Shown here in pieces: positions 7,531 through 11,993 of a stretch of DNA of 11,993 nt (its first letter is position 1; each line of letters starts with the position of its first letter). Both the position numbers and the translations under genes were made by a program. The notes under the pieces were generated by a model, which was not told the DNA's origin, did not search any database, and was given only the letters and a program-made list of their open reading frames with translations. Source of the DNA: Ruminococcaceae bacterium UBA1865 (GTDB lineage Bacteria; Bacillota; Clostridia; Oscillospirales; Acutalibacteraceae); NCBI GenBank assembly GCA_002338255.1, contig DDHX01000038.1, forward strand, positions 9,866 through 21,858, written 5' to 3'.

Positions 7531-7630
7531 CGAATATACAGACCTTACTATCAATACTGATAGTATGCAAGATGCATGGCGCTAATTCTAATATATCGCG
7601 CGAACCACGATTGTTCTGTGCTGTATAACT
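7498..7630 (-). ncRNA. Candidate small RNA of about 133 nt, unknown family
   Basis: The interval lacks any credible coding frame but is a complete transcription unit: consensus promoter at 7665-7637, expected start near 7630, and a strong intrinsic terminator ending near 7498. Three further hairpins lie in order on the minus strand: ATCGTG/CGCGAT with a 5-nt loop (7611-7595), ATGCA/TGCAT with a 3-nt loop (7577-7565), and the perfect TACTATCA/TGATAGTA with a GTAT loop (7565-7546). The second and third overlap by one base, so they may stack or compete. I recognise no known family (it is not 6S, T-box, tmRNA or SAM riboswitch). The next gene, DUF2804, has its own promoter, which favours a trans-acting RNA over a leader. 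Expression is not shown by sequence alone. Confidence 0.55.
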
Positions 7631-7636
7631 GTTATT

Positions 7637-7665
7637 ATAATACTACAACTATCTAAATATGTCAA
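7637..7665 (-). promoter_or_regulatory. Sigma-A promoter of the candidate small RNA
   Basis: On the minus strand TTGACA (7665-7660, perfect), a 17-bp spacer and TATTAT (7642-7637, one mismatch) form a near-consensus promoter. The -35 lies 46 bp past the stop of the phosphohexomutase gene, with no gene for it to serve before the terminator at 7498-7530. Confidence 0.78.
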
Positions 7666-7710
7666 GCATTTTTAAAAAATATTTTTAAAAATTTTGATTT
7701 AACGCTTGTG

Positions 7711-9405
7711 TCAAATACCAAGCAGCTTTGGCGCCGCGCTTCTCAGCTTTTCAATAATCTCCATAGAAGCCGCCTTGTCGTCGCCTTTGCCGGAAAGATA
7801 AACCTTAATTTTGGGTTCGGTTCCGCTCGGCCGTACGATCAGCTTGCTGCCATTGCCCAAACGGTACTCCAGAACATTTGACTTTGGAAGCGTGATTTCA
7901 CTTTTCTTACCGCCGTCGCAGCGCTGTGAAGCTTCGTAATCACTCCAGCCGATTACTTCGTACCCGGCGATTTCCTCGGGTGCGTGGCTGCGCAGGGTAT
8001 CCATGATTTGATTCATCCTGTTCATGCCGTCTTCGCCCTCAAAGTTGAAGCTCAGCAGATCATTTTCAAAATAGCCGTATTTCTTGTAAAGCGCGTCCAT
8101 CGCGTCCACAAGGGTCAGTCCCTTTTGCTTATAATCATATGCCATTTGGCAAATCAGCATACTTGCGTCAACGGCGTCCTTGTCGCGCACATAGCTGCCG
8201 GAAAGGTAGCCATAGCTTTCCTCAAATCCAAAGATATAACGATCGGCCTCTCCTTTTTCCTCGAGAAGGCCAATCTGGTCGCCAATGTATTTGAAGCCCG
8301 TCAATACGCGCACAAAGTCAATTCCGTATTCCGCAGCTACCGCCGCAGCCATATCTGTGCTGACAATAGTCGAAACCGCCACCGGGTTTTTCGGCATGCT
8401 GCCGTTTAGGACGCGGTTGCGTGCGATAAAGTCCAGCAGCAATACGCCAACCTCGTTTCCGCTCATCAAAACAAATTCGCCGTGCTGGTTTACCGCGATG
8501 CCGCAGCGGTCACAGTCAGGGTCGGTTGCGACAAGCAAATCAGGCTGAACCTTGGCGCTCAAATCGAGTCCCTTTTGCAGCGCCTCTTTAATTTCCGGGT
8601 TCGGGAACGGGCAGGTCGTAAAGTTTCCGTCCGGAAATTCCTGCTCCGGCACAACCGTAACATTCTCAATGCCGATCATTTTCATAATGCGGGTCACACA
8701 AACGCGGCCCGTACCGTTCAGTGGTGTGTAAACAATCTTTAAGCCGTCGCATTTCGCCGGCAGAACGCTTTGCTTCATTACCTCAAACAGGAACGAATCG
8801 ATGACCTCATCCTTAATAAAGCTGATCATGCCGGATTTCAAGCCTTCGTCAAAGTCCATGCGTTTCACATCGGTGAAAATATCAAGGCTGTTAATCTCGG
8901 CTAAAACTTCATCGGCCATTTCAAGGGCAATCTGGCAGCCGTCGCTGCCGTAGGCTTTGTAGCCGTTGTATTTCGCAGGATTGTGGCTCGCAGTAATGCA
9001 AATACCCGCGTCGCACTTCAAAAAGCGCACCGCGTAGGAAAGTGTGGGCGTCGGCGAAAGCCACGGATAAATGTGCGCTTTGATTCCGTTTGCCGCCAAA
9101 ACCGCGGCGCTCTGTTTCGCAAAAACATCGGATTTAATGCGGCTGTCGTAGGCAATTGCGACGGACGGCGACTTGCCGTGTTTATTTAAATAGTTGGCAA
9201 GTCCCTGTGTGGCTTTGCAGACAGTGTAAACATTCATTCTGTTCGTACCCGCGCCGATTACTCCGCGCAGCCCGCCCGTGCCAAACTCCAAATTACGGTA
9301 AAAGCGATCATTTATCTCATCTGGCTGATCTTGTATTTTTTTCAGTTCTTCGGTCAGATCCGGGTCATCAAGCCCCGCATGGAGCCATCTTTCATATTCG
9401 GTCAT
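7711..9405 (-). CDS. pgcA: Phospho-sugar mutase (alpha-phosphoglucomutase/phosphomannomutase)
   Basis: This 564-residue alpha-D-phosphohexomutase interconverts hexose-6-phosphate and hexose-1-phosphate, normally glucose, feeding UDP-glucose, glycolipid and polysaccharide synthesis. All four active-site elements are present: the phosphoserine loop TASHNP (Ser140), the Mg-binding loop DPDCDR (295-300), the sugar-recognition GFEES (393-397) and the C-terminal phosphate-binding RPSGTEPK (525-532). Length and N-terminus resemble Bacillus PgcA, hence the symbol; a phosphomannomutase or phosphopentomutase preference cannot be excluded. An ATG at 9414 is in frame, but AAAGGG abuts it with no spacing. 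The ATG at 9405 is 9 nt behind that site and is preferred. It lies 72 bp downstream of the phosphoesterase gene on the same strand. Confidence 0.95.
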   Translation of the reverse strand: MTEYERWLHAGLDDPDLTEELKKIQDQPDEINDRFYRNLEFGTGGLRGVIGAGTNRMNVYTVCKATQGLANYLNKHGKSPSVAIAYDSRIKSDVFAKQSAAVLAANGIKAHIYPWLSPTPTLSYAVRFLKCDAGICITASHNPAKYNGYKAYGSDGCQIALEMADEVLAEINSLDIFTDVKRMDFDEGLKSGMISFIKDEVIDSFLFEVMKQSVLPAKCDGLKIVYTPLNGTGRVCVTRIMKMIGIENVTVVPEQEFPDGNFTTCPFPNPEIKEALQKGLDLSAKVQPDLLVATDPDCDRCGIAVNQHGEFVLMSGNEVGVLLLDFIARNRVLNGSMPKNPVAVSTIVSTDMAAAVAAEYGIDFVRVLTGFKYIGDQIGLLEEKGEADRYIFGFEESYGYLSGSYVRDKDAVDASMLICQMAYDYKQKGLTLVDAMDALYKKYGYFENDLLSFNFEGEDGMNRMNQIMDTLRSHAPEEIAGYEVIGWSDYEASQRCDGGKKSEITLPKSNVLEYRLGNGSKLIVRPSGTEPKIKVYLSGKGDDKAASMEIIEKLRSAAPKLLGI

Positions 9406-9448
9406 GAAACACATCCCTTTCCAAAATCAGATTCAATACTATAACTAA

Positions 9449-9477
9449 ACATTACCATTTGTCCGGTCCGGTGTCAA
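9449..9477 (-). promoter_or_regulatory. Possible promoter of the phosphohexomutase gene
   Basis: On the minus strand a perfect TTGACA (9477-9472) directly follows the phosphoesterase TAA. It is followed by a 17-bp spacer and a weak TAATGT (9454-9449). TATAGT, about 10 nt further on, is a better -10 but lacks a -35. No terminator was seen after the phosphoesterase gene, so read-through from upstream is also possible. The spacer contains a CCGGACCGGAC repeat. Confidence 0.38.
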
Positions 9478-9942
9478 TTATATTTTCAACAGGTTTGTCA
9501 CAATTCCTGCATCGGTAATATCAATGATTCCGTAGCTGCCCTGACTGCCGTGCAAGCTGCCGGGATTCATGATGTAAAGACCGTCCTGATAATCCGTCAT
9601 CGCGTAGTGTGTGTGCCCGAAAAGCAGGATATTGGCTTTTCGACCACGCGCGGCTGAAATTGCTTCATACAGTCCGTATTTAACATTATAAGTATAACCA
9701 TGCGTATAAAATATATGTTTTCCCGCTAACGTGATATCGCCATCGATAGGAATTTTTACACCCCAGTCGCAATTGCCGCGTACCATTAAAAACATTTTTT
9801 CGGGAAAGTTTTCTTTCATCTCCTGCGCTTCTTCCGCGCCGTCGCCCAGGTGAATAACGACTTCTGCTGTGGGTTGTTTCAAAATTGCCTCACGCAGAGC
9901 GAACGCATCCCTGTGCGTGTCTGAAACCACTAAAATTCGCAT
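9478..9942 (-). CDS. YfcE/MJ0936-family metallophosphoesterase
   Basis: This 154-residue cytoplasmic calcineurin-like phosphoesterase belongs to the small YfcE/MJ0936 family, whose members hydrolyse phosphodiesters in vitro with a two-metal centre. Every metal-binding motif is present: SDTH (Asp8, His10), LGDG (Asp34), GNCD (Asn57), THG (His81) and GHTH (His110, His112). The frame extends 20 codons upstream to an ATG at 10002, but that extension is unlike the family. The chosen ATG begins MRILVVSDTH and has TGGAGG 7 nt upstream, which decides the start. It is divergent from the small-protein cluster at 10025 and lies ahead of the phosphohexomutase gene. The physiological substrate is unknown; it resembles Bacillus YsnB in size and motifs. 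Confidence 0.93.
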   Translation of the reverse strand: MRILVVSDTHRDAFALREAILKQPTAEVVIHLGDGAEEAQEMKENFPEKMFLMVRGNCDWGVKIPIDGDITLAGKHIFYTHGYTYNVKYGLYEAISAARGRKANILLFGHTHYAMTDYQDGLYIMNPGSLHGSQGSYGIIDITDAGIVTNLLKI

Positions 9943-9963
9943 TGCAAAACCTCCAGATGAATG

Positions 9964-9989
9964 CCGCCCGCGGGCGGGTAATATATTAC
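9964..9989. repeat. Two adjacent palindromes in the divergent intergenic region
   Basis: CCGCCCGCGGGCGG (9964-9977) is a perfect 14-bp palindrome. After one-base contact it is followed by GTAATATATTAC (9978-9989), a perfect 12-bp palindrome. The first is entirely GC and the second almost entirely AT. They lie upstream of the phosphoesterase ribosome binding site and overlap the -35 of the opposite sigma-E-like promoter, so they could be a regulator site for either direction. No binding protein can be named. Confidence 0.6.
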
Positions 9990-10007
9990 AACCCAGCATC
10001 ATACAAT
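9979..10007 (+). promoter_or_regulatory. Sigma-E-like (sporulation, mother cell) promoter of the small-protein cluster
   Basis: CATACAAT (10000-10007) matches the sigma-E -10 consensus (CATACAnT) at every defined position. TAATATA (9979-9985) matches six of seven positions of the sigma-E -35 (KMATATT), with the usual 14-bp spacing. A start near 10013-10015 leaves a very short leader beginning at or beside the ribosome binding site GGGGTGAT (10014-10021). No sigma-A promoter was found for this direction. The assignment uses the Bacillus/Clostridium consensus and is not experimentally shown. Confidence 0.55.
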
Positions 10008-10024
10008 GATATCGGGGTGATTGT

Positions 10025-10195
10025 ATGCCAACTAATGATGATCAAAAAAAACTTTTAGACAGTCTGATGAGCCAGCTCAGCGCGGAAGACCGCAAAAAAC
10101 TGGACAGCGTGCTCGCCGACAAAAGCGCAGCTGAAAAAATTCTCAGTACGCCGGAGGCAAAGCAGCTTCTGCAAAAATTAACAGGAGGAAAATAA
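10025..10195 (+). CDS. Small helical protein of unknown function (56 aa)
   Basis: This short reading frame begins MPTNDDQKKLLDSL and ends QLLQKLTGGK. It is supported as a gene by a GGGGTGAT ribosome binding site 3 nt before the ATG, a promoter-like sequence just upstream, and exact abutment with the next gene (TAA directly followed by ATG). The product is highly charged and predicted helical throughout, with two Leu-rich amphipathic stretches (7-30 and 36-52) split by a Thr-Pro turn. It has no membrane segment, Cys or DNA-binding motif. The phrase STPEAKQLLQKL looks like a short repeat or interaction helix. The N-terminus of the next protein has a comparable Leu/Lys/Gly pattern, so the two may interact. 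I do not recognise a named family. Confidence 0.75.
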   Translation: MPTNDDQKKLLDSLMSQLSAEDRKKLDSVLADKSAAEKILSTPEAKQLLQKLTGGK

Positions 10196-10549
10196 ATGGA
10201 TGACCTTGCCTCGAAGCTCGGCGAGCTGTTAAACAGCCCCGGCGGCCTTGACAAATTAAAAAGTCTTGCCGGTTTACTGGGCGGAGCGGCACAGGAGCAG
10301 TCCTCCCCGGAACCATCCGAACCGGCGCAGGGCGGCTCCCCGTTTGGATTGGATACCGACGCTCTTCAAATGATTACGAAAATAGCGCCGCTGCTCGCTA
10401 ATTTTCGGCAGGAGGATGACAATACGCGTTTTTTACGCGCTTTGCGTCCCCTGCTGGGCGAGGAACGGCAAAAAAAGCTTGACGAAGCTTCTAAAATTTT
10501 GCAAATGATGCGGATGCTGCCGCTACTGAAAAGCAGCGGAATACTCTGA
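10196..10549 (+). CDS. Small soluble protein of unknown function (117 aa)
   Basis: This cytoplasmic-looking protein has three parts: an N-terminal Leu/Gly-rich amphipathic region (1-31), a Pro/Ser/Glu/Gln linker (32-50), and a C-terminal helical domain (51-113). The C-terminal domain carries the pattern DDNTRFLRALRPLLGEERQKKLDEA. I associate this type of helix pair (charged residues, ALRPLL, then basic RQKKLDEA) with small uncharacterised clostridial proteins, but know of no function. A perfect AGGAGG lies 7 nt before the ATG (10183-10188, inside the previous gene). It is the middle gene of a three-gene cluster, translationally adjacent to its upstream neighbour. It has no signal peptide, transmembrane segment or catalytic motif. 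Confidence 0.85.
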   Translation: MDDLASKLGELLNSPGGLDKLKSLAGLLGGAAQEQSSPEPSEPAQGGSPFGLDTDALQMITKIAPLLANFRQEDDNTRFLRALRPLLGEERQKKLDEASKILQMMRMLPLLKSSGIL

Positions 10550-10560
10550 GGTGTTGACAA

Positions 10561-10977
10561 ATGGCCGAAAATTATAATTATGATATGCAGCGCCTTCAGC
10601 AGGACGCCATTCGGCGCGCCCGCGAAATGCAGTCGCGCGCGCAAATCAACACCGCACCGGTAAACCGGCCGGTTCCAAATCCTCCGGTTCCCGTTCAGGC
10701 GGCCCCGCCGCAAAACCGATCCGCGCGGCCGAAGGCTCCTGCGCACCAAGCAGCCGTGCAACCGCAGCGGCAGCCACATGAGCAGCATGAGGAACACGAG
10801 CAGCACGCGCAACGTGAGCCGCATGCTCCATCAAAGGGCTTAAAACCTGTTAACGACATTTTTGAAATGCTTTTAAGTGACAGCGAACGAACGCTGATTT
10901 TGGCACTCATTCTTCTTTTGGTCGAAGAAAAAGCGGATACGAGCTTAATCTTTGCGCTGATGTATTTGGCTATGTAA
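10561..10977 (+). CDS. Small protein with His/Gln/Pro-rich linker and hydrophobic C-terminus (138 aa)
   Basis: The N-terminus (1-30) is a charged helix (QRLQQDAIRRAREMQSRAQ). Residues 31-93 are low complexity, first Pro-rich and then rich in His, Gln, Glu and Arg (QRQPHEQHEEHEQH), which could bind metal or polyphosphate but has no clear motif. The end (97-138) contains two short hydrophobic helices, LILALILLLV (112-121) and SLIFALMYLAM (128-138), joined by EEKADT. The pair looks like a membrane hairpin or an oligomerising coat-like segment. GAGGTG 7-8 nt before the ATG supports the start, and the gap from the previous gene is 11 bp. A spore-associated role is a guess from the promoter and composition only. 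The gene ends exactly where the opposing gene ends, with no terminator. Confidence 0.82.
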   Translation: MAENYNYDMQRLQQDAIRRAREMQSRAQINTAPVNRPVPNPPVPVQAAPPQNRSARPKAPAHQAAVQPQRQPHEQHEEHEQHAQREPHAPSKGLKPVNDIFEMLLSDSERTLILALILLLVEEKADTSLIFALMYLAM

Positions 10978-11874
10978 TTATTTATTCGTAATTGCGTTAA
11001 TTGCGTAAACATATTCCTCGTTCGTACCCGGGTCGGTTTTCAGTACATATTCCATGTACTTAGTCGGTGTAGGTTTGGTGACAGTGCTTGTGGTCTGCGT
11101 GCGCCACGCGTCGCTCGGCGATACGTAGCCAACACGCAGTACCGTGCTGTCGCCTTGTTTTTTTGCGTTCTCCGTGTACGGCGAAAAGCTGCTGTCCGAA
11201 GAGTAGAGTGCAACATGAAACTGGTTTTCACTTGAATTGTATTCAAAGAAAGTTTCCTGTGCGGGCGTTTTCGGCTGCAATTGGCAGTCGGGACCGAAAA
11301 GGCTGCGGCACGCGTCAACTACGTCGCCGAGTGGGACAAGCACTCTGCCGGAATCATCATAGTTGGTGTAGTTCGTGCCGTTGTTCGCGGTAATCGTCTT
11401 CCACAGTGAAGCATTCAGAATAAAATCCGCATCGGCTTTATCCGGTGAAGCGAACGGCTTCGGGTCCTGCATGACAACCGTACTGAGGAAAGTATCGTAC
11501 GCACGCAGCTTGCTGTCGTCGGTCGCTGCAAAATAAATCTTCTGTCCGATAAAGGTAGCAATAAAGCCAACCCCCACCAAAGCGAGAATCAGTACCATCG
11601 CGCCGACTGCTACCCCGTAACGGTGCCTGCGGTGGCGAACCGGATTTTTGGGCTCGGGTGGTAAGTCGGATTCCTCCGGTTCAAGCTCGTCGTTCCATTT
11701 TGTCAAAAGCTCTTCGTCATCGTTTGTATCGCTGCTCGGCAGGAAATCATCGATTTCAATATCCGTTTCTTCGCCGTTTACCTCCGGATGCTCTGTTTTT
11801 TCCGTTGGCTTGTCATAGGCGCCACGATAGTCGGCGGTAAACTCCTCAATCTTCTTTTCTTGTTTTTTACTCAT
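10978..11874 (-). CDS. Single-pass membrane protein of unknown function, downstream of proA
   Basis: This 298-residue protein has a long acidic, Pro/Glu-rich cytoplasmic N-terminus (about 1-78), a basic cluster RHRRHR (80-85) and one membrane segment (about 87-110). About 185 extracytoplasmic residues follow. The topology is N-in by the positive-inside rule. The outer domain has Tyr/Thr/Asn-rich strands and exactly two cysteines (189 and 197, in DACRSLFGPDCQ), well placed for a disulfide. There is no enzymatic or peptidoglycan-binding motif that I recognise. GGAG lies 9 nt upstream of the ATG, and the gene begins 18 bp after proA, so it is probably co-transcribed. Small anchored proteins of this layout are common hypothetical proteins in clostridia; a role in envelope sensing is only a possibility. 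Confidence 0.82.
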   Translation of the reverse strand: MSKKQEKKIEEFTADYRGAYDKPTEKTEHPEVNGEETDIEIDDFLPSSDTNDDEELLTKWNDELEPEESDLPPEPKNPVRHRRHRYGVAVGAMVLILALVGVGFIATFIGQKIYFAATDDSKLRAYDTFLSTVVMQDPKPFASPDKADADFILNASLWKTITANNGTNYTNYDDSGRVLVPLGDVVDACRSLFGPDCQLQPKTPAQETFFEYNSSENQFHVALYSSDSSFSPYTENAKKQGDSTVLRVGYVSPSDAWRTQTTSTVTKPTPTKYMEYVLKTDPGTNEEYVYAINAITNK

Positions 11875-11892
11875 TTGAATAAGCTCCGTTTT

Positions 11893-11993
11893 CTATCTTA
11901 TTTGGCCGCTGCCGTTGATAATAAACTTTGTGGAGGTCAGCTCATTCACGCCCATAGGGCCGCGCGCGTGCAGTTTTTGGGTAGATATCCCGA
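11893..11993 (-). CDS. proA: Glutamate-5-semialdehyde dehydrogenase (gamma-glutamyl phosphate reductase), C-terminal end
   Basis: Only the last 33 residues are in the window, ending in TAG at 11893-11895. They begin [14 protein letters not shown], followed by [17 protein letters not shown]. This is the characteristic C-terminus of ProA, which reduces gamma-glutamyl phosphate to glutamate-5-semialdehyde in proline synthesis. The bulk of the gene, including the catalytic Cys, lies beyond base 11993. The next gene on the strand starts 18 bp later. Confidence 0.92.
   Translation of the reverse strand, partial: GISTQKLHARGPMGVNELTSTKFIINGSGQIR

Noticed and set aside
7551..7577. Eight-codon frame ATG...TGA (MHLAYYQY) in the candidate small RNA, resembling a Tyr-type attenuator leader peptide
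   Set aside because: No ribosome binding site, the downstream gene has its own promoter and no link to tyrosine metabolism, and the codons coincide with hairpin stems that explain the sequence.
7663..7708. AT-rich hairpin closed by CAAGC/GCTTG just after the phosphohexomutase stop, as a possible terminator
   Set aside because: The stem is short and the interior nearly all A/T with no T tract after it; its far arm overlaps the small RNA -35. Weak at best, so not listed as a feature.
7984..8742. Several plus-strand frames opposite the phosphohexomutase gene
   Set aside because: The minus-strand gene has all active-site motifs; the plus-strand frames overlap each other and lack start signals.
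9943..10002. ATG at 10002 as the start of the phosphoesterase
   Set aside because: The extension runs through the GC palindrome and the ribosome binding site TGGAGG; family members start at MxILVVSDTH.
10366..11012. Minus-strand frames opposite the small-protein cluster, including a Cys-rich one
   Set aside because: The Cys-rich stretch is the antisense of the His/Gln/Glu/Ala-rich linker codons; the plus-strand frames have good ribosome binding sites and tight spacing.

Overview
The window reads as a chromosomal segment of a low-to-moderate GC, anaerobic, spore-forming Gram-positive bacterium, most likely a clostridial relative (Oscillospirales/Ruminococcaceae-like by general feel; the genus cannot be fixed from sequence alone). 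Supporting signs are strong AGGAGG-type ribosome binding sites, intrinsic terminators with clean T tracts, consensus sigma-A promoters, a lactate dehydrogenase/malic enzyme fermentation pair, a Bacillus-type phospho-sugar mutase, and a sequence that fits a sporulation sigma-E promoter. There are no insertion sequences, tRNAs, rRNAs or CRISPR arrays.

Layout. (1) 1-1477, plus strand: 3' end of L-lactate dehydrogenase, then an NAD-type malic enzyme, closed by a very strong terminator. (2) 1531-6352: a regulated envelope/efflux module. A TetR regulator (plus) diverges from an MMPL/RND exporter followed by a secreted heptad-repeat protein (minus). The shared intergenic region carries a near-perfect 31-bp inverted repeat, a GACTGACT inverted repeat and good promoters for both directions. 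(3) 6359-7363, minus: a DUF2804 protein with its own promoter. (4) 7498-7665, minus: a gene-free interval that looks like a stand-alone small RNA unit, with promoter, about 133 nt of hairpins and an intrinsic terminator. (5) 7711-9942, minus: a YfcE/MJ0936-type phosphoesterase followed by an alpha-phosphohexomutase. (6) 10025-10977, plus: three tightly packed small proteins of unknown function behind a sigma-E-like promoter. (7) 10978-11993, minus: the 3' end of proA followed by a single-pass membrane protein of unknown function, whose stop codon abuts the stop of the three-gene cluster.

How it works together. Malic enzyme supplies pyruvate and NADH, which lactate dehydrogenase can consume, so the first pair can form a redox-balanced malate-to-lactate route. 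The TetR/MMPL/heptad module is self-contained and probably exports an amphipathic or lipid-like compound, or remodels the envelope, when an inducer releases the repressor. The phosphohexomutase links glucose-6-phosphate and glucose-1-phosphate for polysaccharide and cell-wall sugar synthesis. The two least explained parts are the candidate small RNA at 7498-7630 and the candidate mother-cell-expressed cluster at 10025-10977.
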